This document shows positions 19,985 to 28,321 of a stretch of DNA of 64,000 nt, one piece after another. The stretch comes from Opitutia bacterium (GTDB taxonomy: Bacteria; Verrucomicrobiota; Verrucomicrobiia; Opitutales; Opitutaceae). Each line of letters starts with the position of its first letter. Position 1 is the first letter of the stretch. The stretch lies in the NCBI GenBank assembly GCA_016187925.1, contig JACPIS010000004.1:1-64000 (forward strand), given 5' to 3'. Both the position numbers and the translations under genes were made by a program. Below the pieces are notes generated by a model, which was not told the DNA's origin, did no database searches, and saw nothing but the letters and a program-made list of their open reading frames with translations.

Positions 19985-21316
19985 TCAGTCGAAGATCTGG
20001 CCGCGGTTGAAGCGCCAGATGGCCACGGTCATCACGACCGCCGTGATGCCGGCGAGGATGCCGAGGGTCGGGAGGAGCTCGGCGAACGACGCGTTGGCCC
20101 ACAGCACCTGATCGAAGCCCTCCATCGACCAGTAGACCAGCGTGCACTTGCTGATGCGCTGGATGAACTCCGGCATGAAGCTGACCGGGAACCACGCGCC
20201 GCCCACCGCGCTCATCAGCAGGATCAGGAGCGTGGCCAGGCCGCGCGCCGCCTCCTGGCTCGGCACGATGGCCGCCAGCAGCATGCCGAACGAGGCGCAG
20301 GCCGCTGCCGCGAAGGTGCAGACGAGCACGAGAAACCCCAGGTGGTGCTCCACGTCGATGCCGTAGAGAAAGCGGCCGGCGACGAACAGCACGAGCAGCT
20401 GGACCAAGCCGACACCGACGCCGTGGAGAAACTTGCTCCAGAGCACATGCGCCCGCGTGGCGGGCGTCGAAAGCAGGCGCTGGAAAAGCCCCCGCTCCTT
20501 TTCGTGGAAAAGCGCCACCGCGGAAGCGCTGAGGGCAAACAGCAGGAACTGCATCGCCCAGCCGCCGACGATCCGCGTGGCCACGGGCGACTTCACCTCG
20601 CGGCCGACGACCTGCTCGTTTTCGAGGCGCACGATTTTGGCAAGAAAATCATCCGCGCTCCCGGAGCCTCCCGTAACGGCCGGTTCGTCGAGCCCGAAGT
20701 TGCCCTTCTCCATGTCGCGCTGGATCGTCGCGGCGTCGCCCCCGAACGTCCGGGACACGGCGTCCGCGATCGAGTGGTTGAACCGCTCGAACCGGGCGGC
20801 GCCCAGAAACTTCTTCGCCCGCGCCTGCAACGACTGGCCGAGGAGCTGAGGCACGTGGGTGAAGATCGTCTTTTGCAGGATGCCGTTGACGGTCTGCGTC
20901 TCGATCTCGTTGCGCGGATTGGAGAGGATTTTCAGATGCAGACCGAGCTCGTCCTCGCTCACCACGTCGCGCGGGATGACGAGCGCGAAGCGAAACTCGT
21001 TCGCCCGCATCAACGGGCGCAGATCCGCCTCGGCCAGCGGTCGGATGGATTTGTCGGGATGGTTGAACTGCGTGATCACCCGGAACGCTTTCTCGGCCTT
21101 CAGGGCATCGACGAGGCTGGTCGCGGCGGGATTGCCGCTCTCGTCGACCACGGCGAGCGGAATGCCGCTCGGGCCCTGCTCCTGGCGGTTGACGCCGAAG
21201 ACCTGCCCGAAAAGGTAGATGAGTGCCAGCGGCACGAAAAACGTGAGCAGGAGTGCGGGCTTGTCGCGGAGGAGGCGCGCGAAATCCTTGCGGAGGAGGA
21301 CGAGGACGGGGTGCAT
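19985..21316 (-). CDS. ABC-2 type transporter permease
   Basis: This 443-residue permease has an N-terminal helix (about 22-42), a long extracytoplasmic region (about 45-255) and a cluster of five or six helices at the C-terminus (about 260-440) with the ATRAHVLWSKFLHGVG and RGLATLLILLMSAVGGAWFPVSFMP segments typical of ABC-2/YhgE-like exporters. Its ATPase is encoded 8 nt upstream on the same strand. Substrate is unknown. Confidence 0.88.
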   Translation of the reverse strand: MHPVLVLLRKDFARLLRDKPALLLTFFVPLALIYLFGQVFGVNRQEQGPSGIPLAVVDESGNPAATSLVDALKAEKAFRVITQFNHPDKSIRPLAEADLRPLMRANEFRFALVIPRDVVSEDELGLHLKILSNPRNEIETQTVNGILQKTIFTHVPQLLGQSLQARAKKFLGAARFERFNHSIADAVSRTFGGDAATIQRDMEKGNFGLDEPAVTGGSGSADDFLAKIVRLENEQVVGREVKSPVATRIVGGWAMQFLLFALSASAVALFHEKERGLFQRLLSTPATRAHVLWSKFLHGVGVGLVQLLVLFVAGRFLYGIDVEHHLGFLVLVCTFAAAACASFGMLLAAIVPSQEAARGLATLLILLMSAVGGAWFPVSFMPEFIQRISKCTLVYWSMEGFDQVLWANASFAELLPTLGILAGITAVVMTVAIWRFNRGQIFD

Positions 21317-21324
21317 GGTGAAGA

Positions 21325-22242
21325 TTATTCGCGGAGGTTACGGCCGGTGAGGTGGAGGAAGAGCGCCTCGAGCGTCGGGCGCTGGCTCGTGAAGAGCCGC
21401 GGCGGCAGGCCGAGCGACTCGGTGAGGGCAAAGAAGGCCGAGAGCCTGGTGTCCGCCCGGGGGCGGAAGCGCAAGGTGCCGTCGACGGCGGTCAGCCCGC
21501 CCTGCCCGCGCAACCGCTCGCCGAGGACGGCAGTTCCCGGCGTCGCCGGAAAGCGGATCTCTTCCTCGAACGGCAACGGCGTGAGCAGTTCGTCCAGCGT
21601 ACCGAGCGAGAGGATCTTGCCGTGGTCGATGATGCCGATGCGGGAGCAAAGCCGCGTGGCTTCCTCCATGTAATGCGTGGAGTAGATCACGGTCAGGCCC
21701 TCGCGCGCGCGCGCCGACAGGAAATCGAAGATGGCGTTGCGCGACTGCGGATCGACGCCGACGGTCGGCTCGTCGCACAGGAGCAGCTTCGGCCGGTGCA
21801 GCAGGGCCGCGACGAGGTTGAGCCGGCGCTGCATGCCGCCGGAGAAAGTCTTCACAAGGTCGCGCCGTCGATCCGCGAGTTGCACGGCCTCGAGCGCCTC
21901 GGCGACCCGCGCACGCAGCTCCGCGCCGCGCAATCCGTAGAGTTCGCCGAATATCCGGAGGTTCTGCTCCGCGCTCAGGTCGTCGTAGAGCGCGATGGAC
22001 TGCGGCACGAGCCCGAGCGCCGTGCGCGCCGCGGAATTCGCCGCGGTCAGGGGACGCCCATCCAGCAGGATGGCTCCGGCGTCAGGCGCGCGCAGGCCGG
22101 CCACGAGCGACATCAGCGTGGACTTGCCGGCACCGTTGGGTCCGAGCAGGCCGAAGAATTCGCCCCGGCCGATGCGGAGCGAGACGCCGTCGAGCGCGGT
22201 GAGCGTCGCGTAGCGTTTGGTGAGGTGGTCGAGTTGCAGCAT
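21325..22242 (-). CDS. ABC transporter ATP-binding protein (exporter, NatA/CcmA type)
   Basis: This 305-residue ATPase has Walker A GPNGAGKST, signature FSGGMQRRLNL, Walker B LLLCDEPTVGVD and the switch histidine in STHYMEE. A C-terminal extension of about 90 residues (215-305) is common in drug or polysaccharide ABC-2 exporters. It precedes its permease with 8 nt between them. Confidence 0.92.
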   Translation of the reverse strand: MLQLDHLTKRYATLTALDGVSLRIGRGEFFGLLGPNGAGKSTLMSLVAGLRAPDAGAILLDGRPLTAANSAARTALGLVPQSIALYDDLSAEQNLRIFGELYGLRGAELRARVAEALEAVQLADRRRDLVKTFSGGMQRRLNLVAALLHRPKLLLCDEPTVGVDPQSRNAIFDFLSARAREGLTVIYSTHYMEEATRLCSRIGIIDHGKILSLGTLDELLTPLPFEEEIRFPATPGTAVLGERLRGQGGLTAVDGTLRFRPRADTRLSAFFALTESLGLPPRLFTSQRPTLEALFLHLTGRNLRE

Positions 22243-22318
22243 GGGAGGCGGGTTGACGCGGCCGATTGCAACGCCGAGCGCCGGGCGCTTCGACGCGATT
22301 AGGCCGGCTGAAGGTCAT

Positions 22319-22332
22319 GGTCATGCATGACC
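22319..22332. promoter_or_regulatory. perfect 14-bp palindrome, candidate activator site
   Basis: GGTCATGCATGACC is a perfect dyad about 150-160 bp upstream of the sigma-54 promoter at 22468-22482. That distance suits an enhancer-binding protein. The assignment is inference from position only. Confidence 0.3.
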
Positions 22333-22467
22333 GGCGGCCGGTGTCCCATTCGCGGGAACCGGCAATACCGTCGCCGTGACATGTTCGTGATCCGGCGGCC
22401 CGGCCGAAAAGAGGAGAGAAAATTTCTAGCGCATGTCGTGACGTGAGTTACGCACGCGGCTGCAACT

Positions 22468-22482
22468 TGGCACATCGCTTGC
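22468..22482 (+). promoter_or_regulatory. sigma-54 (RpoN) -24/-12 promoter
   Basis: TGGCACATCGCTTGC matches the sigma-54 consensus TGGCAC-N5-TTGC at every fixed base, with GG and GC exactly 10 nt apart. Transcription should start near 22494, 18 nt before the ATG of the small secreted protein gene at 22512. Confidence 0.75.
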
Positions 22483-22511
22483 GTGTATGGCAGGTAGAAC
22501 AACTCAAGATC

Positions 22512-22823
22512 ATGAAAAAGAATTTCCTCCTCCTCTCCCTCGTGAGCCTCAGCCTCACCGTCGTGGCGGCCAAAGCGGCCTCCACGCAGAACGACACCCG
22601 CATCGTCAACCTGCCCGCGTATCGCGTCGTGGTTCCGCGCCTCACCTCCGGCGAACGCCAGATCGAGCGCAATCTCGCCGAGCTGCGCGCCGAGGCCCGC
22701 ACGCCGATGGCCGTGCCGGTCGAGCTGCCGGCGCTGGCGACGAAAGCCGCCGTGCCGGAGCACGTCGCCGAACAGGGCCTGGCAGCCAAACACCTGCCGA
22801 TGCTGGTGCTCGCGAAGAACTGA
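22512..22823 (+). CDS. small secreted protein of unknown function under sigma-54 promoter
   Basis: This 103-residue protein starts MKKNFLLLSLVSLSLTV, a typical signal peptide with cleavage near AKAAS (about residue 21). The mature part of about 80 residues is soluble and charged, without cysteines or known motifs: NLPAYRVVVPRLTSGE, then a helical ERNLAELRAEA. I do not recognise it. The ATG at 22512 is fixed by the signal peptide and by the sigma-54 promoter 30 nt upstream. It is a single-gene unit closed by a terminator at 22849-22880. A (GT)7 tract lies at 22833-22846 in its 3' UTR. Confidence 0.75.
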   Translation: MKKNFLLLSLVSLSLTVVAAKAASTQNDTRIVNLPAYRVVVPRLTSGERQIERNLAELRAEARTPMAVPVELPALATKAAVPEHVAEQGLAAKHLPMLVLAKN

Positions 22824-22848
22824 TTTTTGCCAGTGTGTGTGTGTGTCC

Positions 22849-22880
22849 AAACCCGCCCCGCAGGGGGCGGGTTTTCTTTT
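22849..22880 (+). terminator. intrinsic terminator
   Basis: An 11-bp stem AAACCCGCCCC/GGGGCGGGTTT with a 4-nt loop is followed by TCTTTT. It closes the small secreted-protein gene. Confidence 0.85.
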
Positions 22881-22912
22881 GGCAACACGCGCCGGCGCGC
22901 TAGGGTGCCGTC

Positions 22913-23209
22913 ATGAGTAGCGAAACCGAAGGCGAGCCGGTGCGCATCCCCATCACGGGCGAGCTCGATCTGCACACCTTCCGGCCGCAGGAAATCTCCG
23001 GCCTGCTCGAGGCCTACCTCGCCGAATGCGCGCGGCTCGGCCGGCGCGAGGTGCGGGTCGTCCACGGCAAGGGCACGGGCACGCTGCGCGAGACGGTGCA
23101 CGCCTGGCTGCGGCGTTCGCCGCGGGTCGCATCTTTCCGGCTCGGCGACGAGCACTCCGGCGGCTGGGGCGCGACGCTCGTTACACTCAAGCCTTTAGAT
23201 TCAAGATGA
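22913..23209 (+). CDS. stand-alone Smr domain protein
   Basis: This 98-residue protein is essentially one Smr (MutS2 C-terminal-like) domain. It has the [11 protein letters not shown] start (the DLH motif), [10 protein letters not shown] (the HGKG motif) and a final GGWGATLV strand. Smr domains are nicking endonucleases or RNA cleavage factors, in several cases acting on stalled ribosomes. It starts after the preceding terminator and lies 46 nt before the AIM24 gene. Confidence 0.9.
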   Translation: MSSETEGEPVRIPITGELDLHTFRPQEISGLLEAYLAECARLGRREVRVVHGKGTGTLRETVHAWLRRSPRVASFRLGDEHSGGWGATLVTLKPLDSR

Positions 23210-23255
23210 GCCGGTGCGACTTTTCTGCGACCATGCGGGTGATTCTCCCACCACT

Positions 23256-24056
23256 ATGAATTCAATGCACGTGATTGACTACCGCATCAGCGGCGACGAC
23301 ATGCAGTTCGTCGAAATCGAACTCGACCCGCAGGAGGCCGTGCTGGCCGAAGCGGGCGCCATGATGTTCATGGAAGACGGCATCGCCCTGGAGACGATCT
23401 TCGGCGACGGCTCGGCGCAGAACAGCGGCCTGATGGGCGCGCTGCTCGGCGCGGGCAAACGCATCCTCACCGGCGAGTCGCTGTTCATGACCGTTTATCA
23501 AAACCAGTCCGGCACGAAACGCCGGGTGGCATTCGGCGCGCCCTACCCCGGCAAGATCATGCCGGTGAACCTCGGTGAGATGGGCGGCGAGCTCATCGCG
23601 CAGAAGAACGCCTTCCTCTGCGCCGCGAAGGGCGTGAGCATCGGCATCGCTTTCCAAAAGCGGCTCGGCGCCGGCCTGTTCGGCGGCGAGGGCTTCATCA
23701 TGGAGCGGCTGCAGGGCGACGGCCTGGCCTTCGTGCATGCCTGCGGCACGCTTTACGAGCGCGTGCTCGCCCCCGGCGAGTCGTTGCGCGTCGACACCGG
23801 CTGCCTCGTGGCGCTGCAGCCTACGGTCGACTACGACATCGAGTACGTCGGCGGCATCAAGAGCGCGCTCTTCGGCGGCGAAGGCCTGTTCTTCGCCCGG
23901 CTGCGCGGTCCCGGCAAAGTCTGGCTGCAATCGCTGCCCTTCTCCCGGCTGGCCACTCGCATCGTCGCGGCGGCCCCGCAGACCGGCCGCGCCGGCCGCG
24001 AGGAGGGCTCTTTGCTCGGCGGCCTCGGCCGCGTGCTCGACGGCGACAACCGCTAA
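23256..24056 (+). CDS. AIM24 / TIGR00266 family protein
   Basis: This 266-residue protein follows the AIM24 pattern: [21 protein letters not shown] near the N-terminus, [29 protein letters not shown] and [19 protein letters not shown]24 proteins form trimeric beta-prism structures; in bacteria the role is not settled. The ATG at 23256 was preferred since it begins the conserved region. Confidence 0.85.
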   Translation: MNSMHVIDYRISGDDMQFVEIELDPQEAVLAEAGAMMFMEDGIALETIFGDGSAQNSGLMGALLGAGKRILTGESLFMTVYQNQSGTKRRVAFGAPYPGKIMPVNLGEMGGELIAQKNAFLCAAKGVSIGIAFQKRLGAGLFGGEGFIMERLQGDGLAFVHACGTLYERVLAPGESLRVDTGCLVALQPTVDYDIEYVGGIKSALFGGEGLFFARLRGPGKVWLQSLPFSRLATRIVAAAPQTGRAGREEGSLLGGLGRVLDGDNR

Positions 24057-24130
24057 GCCGCTCATCCCGGCCAGCCGCCGCCCGTCAATGCGGGATTGTC
24101 CGGCGCCCTTGCGCCGGGCAGTGTTCTCCC

Positions 24131-24658
24131 ATGGGCACAAAATTCACCTACGCACTCATCCTGACAGCGATCGGCGCTGCCTTCCGGCTCCTGCTATTTT
24201 TCACCGGCTTCGAAACCGAGAAACTCGCCACCGGGCAATACTTCCAGTGGGCCCTGCTGCCGGTTGTCTTCGTCGTGTATTGGCTGGCCTTGAAGGCGGT
24301 CCGCGAGGAACGCCCACACCAAGCCCTCAGCTATGGCCAAGGTGTCGGTACCGGCGCCGTGATTTCGCTGATGTCGGGGGCGATGTCCGCCGTCTACACC
24401 TTCATCCACCTCAAGTTCATCAACACCAGCTTCGTCGACTACCAGCTGGAGATCATCCGCGCGCAATGGGCCAAAAGCGGCATGAGTGACACCCAGATGG
24501 AACAGGCGGAAAAATTCACCCGGATGCTGATGTCGCCCGGCATCTCGTCGGGCATCGCGCTTTTCCTCGGCTTCCTCTTCGGGCTGATCGTGGTGTTGAT
24601 CGTCGCGGCATTTGTGAAGCGTGCGGCCCCGGCCGTCCCCGGCGGCGTAACCGCGTAG
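24131..24658 (+). CDS. DUF4199-type membrane protein
   Basis: This 175-residue protein has four predicted membrane helices (about 7-27, 37-56, 72-95 and 140-165) with a charged, partly helical segment between the third and fourth (KFINTSFVDYQLEIIRAQWAK). The layout matches DUF4199, a family without known function. Single gene, 74 nt after AIM24 on the same strand. Confidence 0.75.
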   Translation: MGTKFTYALILTAIGAAFRLLLFFTGFETEKLATGQYFQWALLPVVFVVYWLALKAVREERPHQALSYGQGVGTGAVISLMSGAMSAVYTFIHLKFINTSFVDYQLEIIRAQWAKSGMSDTQMEQAEKFTRMLMSPGISSGIALFLGFLFGLIVVLIVAAFVKRAAPAVPGGVTA

Positions 24659-24693
24659 AAAAATCGGCCGCCCGGCGTTGCCACCGGGCGGCC
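24659..24693 (-). terminator. terminator for the minus-strand PDZ operon
   Basis: A 10-bp perfect GGCCGCCCGG/CCGGGCGGCC stem with an 8-nt loop. On the minus strand it is followed by GATTTTT, so it ends the transcript of the PDZ gene; it may also slow the plus-strand gene. Confidence 0.7.
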
Positions 24694-24742
24694 TTGAGCT
24701 GACTGCACACACCGGCGTGACCCTGCGGTCGCGCCAAATTGT

Positions 24743-25753
24743 TTAAAGGGAGCGGTGCGGACGCCCCTGATCCCGCTCGATGGAATGGCGGATCTTGGTC
24801 GTCTTGGTCGATGGCTCGACGGCGGCCCCTTCCTGTTCGAAGTCCTCGCCCGGCTGAAAGTCGACGTCGATCTTCTCGATCTTGTTCAGGCGGGCCACCA
24901 CCTCGGGCGGCAGCTTCTTGCGGTCGGCCTCATCGTTGATGGCGCCCTTGAAGGTCACTTCTCCCTTGGGATTCTTGATCGTGAGCTCCCGCTTGCCGTC
25001 CTTGGCGTTCACCTCGACGGAGCCCTCCTCGTCGGAATAAACGAGATTGCCCTGGGCCATATCGAGCATGGTCGAGCCCCGGCCGCCCTCGCGGTTGAAG
25101 ACGTGGACGCGCGGCCGGCCGAACCAGTTGCCGTGCTCGCCGCCGAGCAGGCGGAGCGCATTGTTCACGTCCTCGCGCGCCATGCCCGGCAGTTCGCGCA
25201 GATCCATGAGGCCGGGCAGGTCCCGGCCGTTGAAAAAGCGGATGTTGGCATCGGGACCGAACTCCATGCCGGCCAGGCGCGGGATGTCGCGCTTGCCCAG
25301 CTTGGCCTTCACGATGGTTTCCTTACCGCCGCGGATGACGGTGAGGCCGATCTCCTCGCCCTCCTTTTTGCTGCGGATGAGAATGCTGAACTGGCGCGAG
25401 TCGACCAGCAGCTGATCGTCGAGCTTGGTGAGGATATCGTCTTCCTTCAGCACGGCGGCGGCCGGGCTGTTTTCCGCGATGCGCGTGACGACGAGGCCCA
25501 TGTCCCGGGCGAGGCCGAGCTGCCGGGCCAGGGTGCGGCCGACCGGAGACGTCTCGACGCCGAGGAAGGCGACGGTCTCCTTGGCGTCAGGCTTGTCGGT
25601 GTTGACGGCGCCTGAATCACCGATGCGAATGGTGTGCCGCGTGACAGGCTGCCCGATGTGTCGGACAACGGTGGTGGTGTCCGCGGCGTGAACCGCCGTG
25701 GCGAACACGCCGCCGAGCAGCGCGGGCATAAGATAACGAATGGAGTTTTTCAT
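24743..25753 (-). CDS. secreted PDZ-domain protein
   Basis: This 336-residue protein has a signal peptide (1-23, cleavage after VHA). A PDZ domain follows (about 58-150, FLGVETSPVGRTLARQLGL through VVTRIAENSPAAAVLKEDDI). There is no serine-protease domain, so it is not a DegP. The C-terminal half has an acidic repeat-poor beta region and ends in a charged tail. It is the last gene in a minus-strand series with an ECF sigma factor and a putative anti-sigma factor, so a periplasmic sensing role is possible but inferred. Confidence 0.8.
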   Translation of the reverse strand: MKNSIRYLMPALLGGVFATAVHAADTTTVVRHIGQPVTRHTIRIGDSGAVNTDKPDAKETVAFLGVETSPVGRTLARQLGLARDMGLVVTRIAENSPAAAVLKEDDILTKLDDQLLVDSRQFSILIRSKKEGEEIGLTVIRGGKETIVKAKLGKRDIPRLAGMEFGPDANIRFFNGRDLPGLMDLRELPGMAREDVNNALRLLGGEHGNWFGRPRVHVFNREGGRGSTMLDMAQGNLVYSDEEGSVEVNAKDGKRELTIKNPKGEVTFKGAINDEADRKKLPPEVVARLNKIEKIDVDFQPGEDFEQEGAAVEPSTKTTKIRHSIERDQGRPHRSL

Positions 25754-25829
25754 GGGAGTGGGTTGAGTTGGAACGGCGGACCGGCTTGCAAACCGAGACC
25801 GGCCCGCCGCCCAGGTTGGGTTTGCAAAA

Positions 25830-26387
25830 TCAATGGAGGCTGGCGGGGATCACGCGGACTTCCTCGCGAGGCACGCTCCACTTGAGCGAAGCGTTCGACG
25901 CGGGGGTTTTCCAGGTATACGTGTCGACGTAACGGTAGCGCATCCGGCGCGCCGGGGTGTTGTCGGCGAGGTAGGCCGGCCCTTCGTCCTTCATGTCGTA
26001 GAGCACGTTGGTGGCGCCGACCGGGCGGTAGCGCTGGGCCGAGGCCGGGGCGACCGACGGCTCCGGCCGGATGATGGCCGGAGACTGGCGGGCTACGACC
26101 GTAGGCGAAACGGCTTGGTCCAGCGGCGTGTCGCCGGGCGCACTGCTTTGAGAGCGCCAGACCCCGAGCGAAACGAGCAGGGCGACGGCCGCAGCGGTCG
26201 CCAGCCGCCAGCCAGCCCACTTCCACGAACGGAAGGTGGTCGCGGCCGTGTAGCGCGGCGCGGCCGCCGCAGTGGCGGGAGCCGGGGCGGCGAGCTCGCG
26301 TTCAATCCGGGCCTGCAACCCCGCGGACGGAGCGCGCGGGTGGAGCGCTTTCAGCTCGTTCTCGAGTTCGGTAAGAGTGTCATCCAT
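25830..26387 (-). CDS. putative anti-sigma factor (single-TM protein)
   Basis: This 185-residue protein has a short cytoplasmic N-terminus (MDDTLTELENELKALHPRAPS), one transmembrane helix (about 57-77, ATAAAVALLVSLGVW) and a periplasmic part with no known domain. No ZAS zinc motif is present. Its ATG overlaps the end of the ECF sigma gene by 8 nt, the usual placement of a cognate anti-sigma factor. The function is inferred from that context. Confidence 0.6.
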   Translation of the reverse strand: MDDTLTELENELKALHPRAPSAGLQARIERELAAPAPATAAAAPRYTAATTFRSWKWAGWRLATAAAVALLVSLGVWRSQSSAPGDTPLDQAVSPTVVARQSPAIIRPEPSVAPASAQRYRPVGATNVLYDMKDEGPAYLADNTPARRMRYRYVDTYTWKTPASNASLKWSVPREEVRVIPASLH

Positions 26388-26931
26388 GGCAAAGCGGTTC
26401 TAGTTGTTCACGGAGTGCGGCCAGCGCGTAGCGATAGCGCGAAGCCGCGGTATTGGGCGAGATGCCGAGCGTCTCGCCGATCTGCTCGAAGGTGAGCTCC
26501 TGCCAGATTTTGAGCGAAAGCACCTCGCGTTGCTCGGGAGAGAGACGGCGGAGGGCGACCTCGATCTCGGCGCGCCGCTCGTCGCCTTCGCAGGGAATCC
26601 TTTCAAAATACGCCTCCCGCTCCTCGAGACCGCCGTCGGCTTTCTCCTCGCGGACGGCGCGCCGGCCTTCGCGGCGGGCGAGATCCAGGGCCGCGCGGCG
26701 GACGGAAGTGATGAGGAGAGCCTGCGGATCGCCCGGCAGATGGCGCTGGTGGCGCCAGTAGCGGACGAACGCCTCTTGGACGACGTCCTCGGCATCGGCG
26801 AGCGAACGAGTCCATTGGCGCGCACAGAACAGGAGTTTCGGCCCATAGGCCTCGAACCAGTCTCTCCAGTCGGCGGTTTCATGCGCTGCCTCCATTGTCT
26901 GCGGTAGGGATGTTTTCCTAAAGAGCGTCAT
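26380..26931 (-). CDS. ECF-type RNA polymerase sigma factor
   Basis: This 183-residue protein has sigma region 2 (about 20-85, DAEDVVQEAFVRYWRHQ) and region 4 (about 125-175, LSPEQREVLSLKIWQELTFE and IGETLGISPNTAASRYRYAL). Regions 1 and 3 are absent, as in ECF factors. Three in-frame starts are possible; the ATG at 26929-26931 (MTLFRK) is used here, while 26895 (MEAAHE) would also cover all domains. First gene of a sigma - anti-sigma - PDZ series. Confidence 0.88.
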   Translation of the reverse strand: MTLFRKTSLPQTMEAAHETADWRDWFEAYGPKLLFCARQWTRSLADAEDVVQEAFVRYWRHQRHLPGDPQALLITSVRRAALDLARREGRRAVREEKADGGLEEREAYFERIPCEGDERRAEIEVALRRLSPEQREVLSLKIWQELTFEQIGETLGISPNTAASRYRYALAALREQLEPLCHG

Positions 26932-26990
26932 GGAGGCCGGCGTTTGTCTGGCCGGCGCCATTTTTCGGGCGGAGCGGCCCGATTGCAGAC

Positions 26991-27022
26991 AAAAAAAGAG
27001 GCCGGGGGTTCACCCCGGCCTC
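26991..27022 (-). terminator. intrinsic terminator for the 27051-27233 gene
   Basis: A perfect 10-bp stem GAGGCCGGGG/CCCCGGCCTC with a 5-nt loop is followed on the minus strand by seven T. It lies 29 nt past the small gene's stop codon. Confidence 0.88.
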
Positions 27023-27050
27023 CTCGTGCCATTGCTTTAACAAATTCTGC

Positions 27051-27233
27051 TTACGATCGGCGCTTGGCCTCGGACGGATTGTCCAGGGCGGCCATGGCCA
27101 TCAGGGCCGCGACCACACCGTAGCTGACCGCCACGGGCAGGAAGTTCTCCGTGTGGCGGGTCAAACCGATGAGGGCCAGACCGCCGAGGGTGAGCGCTGC
27201 GAAAGTAAGCTTGATGACGTTTTGCGTGTTCAT
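27051..27233 (-). CDS. small two-helix membrane protein
   Basis: This 60-residue protein has two hydrophobic helices (about 7-23, KLTFAALTLGGLALIGL, and 31-48, LPVAVSYGVVAALMAMAAL) and a charged tail. I recognise no family. It is divergent from the OxyR-like LysR gene across a 104-bp AT-rich gap and has its own terminator. LysR regulators often control the divergent neighbour, so it may be the target. The ATG at 27231-27233 avoids an unlikely extension into the promoter region. Confidence 0.6.
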   Translation of the reverse strand: MNTQNVIKLTFAALTLGGLALIGLTRHTENFLPVAVSYGVVAALMAMAALDNPSEAKRRS

Positions 27234-27337
27234 GTTTGGATTTTGTTGCGCCGCCCAGATGAGCGACTGGCGACAGTATACGGCAGTTTTAGAATAGCCA
27301 AAATACTTAGATTCTATATCTATCATAACTAAATCCT
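27234..27337. promoter_or_regulatory. divergent promoter region with partial OxyR-like spacing
   Basis: This gap is strikingly AT-rich. At 27294-27330 four tetramers at 11-nt spacing read ATAG, ACTT, ATAT, AACT; the OxyR pattern would be ATAG, CTAT, ATAG, CTAT. Only the first is a full match, so this is a weak operator candidate. Further CTAT copies occur at 27314, 27320 and 27336. Confidence 0.3.
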
Positions 27338-28282
27338 ATGGAAATCTACCAACTCCGCTACTTCATCGCCGTAGCTGAAACGGGCAATTTTACGAAGGCA
27401 GCCTCGGAGTGCCACATATCTCAACCATCTCTAAGTCAGCAAATAATAAACCTTGAAGAGGAGTTCGACCAGAAACTTTTCCATCGCTTGGGTCGCCGGG
27501 TTGCCCTGACGCCGGCGGGGCAACTCCTGCTGGAGCGGGCCCGCCAGATTGTTGCCGAAGCTGACGATACTCTCCGGGAATTAAAGGAAGACCCCGGCCT
27601 GGGCTACCGGGTGTCGGTGGGGGCGATCCCCACGGTCGCCCACTTTTTCATCCCGGCCGTAGTGGCCTACTGCCGGGCCAACGACATCAAGATCAAGCTC
27701 CGCAGCCGCGAGGAGTTCCGCACCGCCGTCATCAACATGGTGGTGGAAGGCGAGGTCGATTGGGGGCTGGTTTCCCTGCCGCTGCCCGACCCTCGCCTGC
27801 AGGTCCGTTCGCTCTTCACGGAACCTCTGCTGCTGGCCGTGAGCGCTGGACACCCTCTGGCTACCGCCGCGGAAATCAGCGTCGGCGACCTGAAGGAGCA
27901 CAACTTCATCATGCTGGGCGAGGCGTCCTCGCTGACCGCCCAAGTCCTCCAGCGCGCGAGTGGCGAATACGATTTTCAGCCCAATATCACCCACCGCTGC
28001 TCCCAGCTGGCCACCGTCAAATCCCTGACGGCCATGGGGCTCGGCATCAGTATCCTGCCGCGCAGCGCACGCAGCGCAGCCGACCCCGCCGGCCTCGTCT
28101 ATCGCAAGCTGGCCGGCCCGCCGCTGACTCGCGAGATCGCCCTGATCCACCACCATCTCCGTCACCTGAGCAAGGGCGCCAAGCTTTTCGAGGACGCCGC
28201 CCGCGCCGTGGTCGGACCGCTGCAAGTCTCACCGCCGTCGCTGCCGCCCTTCACCGCGGGCAGCCCGCCGCCCACAACCTGA
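27338..28282 (+). CDS. LysR-family regulator, OxyR-like without the redox cysteines
   Basis: This 314-residue protein has an N-terminal winged HTH (about 1-60, FIAVAETGNFTKAASECHIS) and a LysR substrate-binding domain (about 90-295). The overall wording (CHISQPSLSQQI, NFIMLGEASSL, LATVKSLTAMGLGISILP) is close to OxyR. In E. coli OxyR the segment after the MLxxGH turn has Cys199 and Cys208; here the equivalent MLGEASSLTAQVLQRAS has none. It may therefore sense something other than peroxide, or differently. Divergent from a small membrane protein gene and followed by an MFS carrier 39 nt downstream. Confidence 0.88.
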   Translation: MEIYQLRYFIAVAETGNFTKAASECHISQPSLSQQIINLEEEFDQKLFHRLGRRVALTPAGQLLLERARQIVAEADDTLRELKEDPGLGYRVSVGAIPTVAHFFIPAVVAYCRANDIKIKLRSREEFRTAVINMVVEGEVDWGLVSLPLPDPRLQVRSLFTEPLLLAVSAGHPLATAAEISVGDLKEHNFIMLGEASSLTAQVLQRASGEYDFQPNITHRCSQLATVKSLTAMGLGISILPRSARSAADPAGLVYRKLAGPPLTREIALIHHHLRHLSKGAKLFEDAARAVVGPLQVSPPSLPPFTAGSPPPTT

Positions 28283-28321
28283 ATTTGCTCCCGCCGGTAA
28301 TTTGTGAATGGTTGCCCGCTT

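Noticed and set aside
24131-24658. Possible tRNA or small RNA in the short gaps around the DUF4199 gene and elsewhere
   Set aside because: I looked for cloverleaf arms (GGTTCRA-type T-loops) in the intergenic gaps and saw none; no CRISPR-like repeats either.
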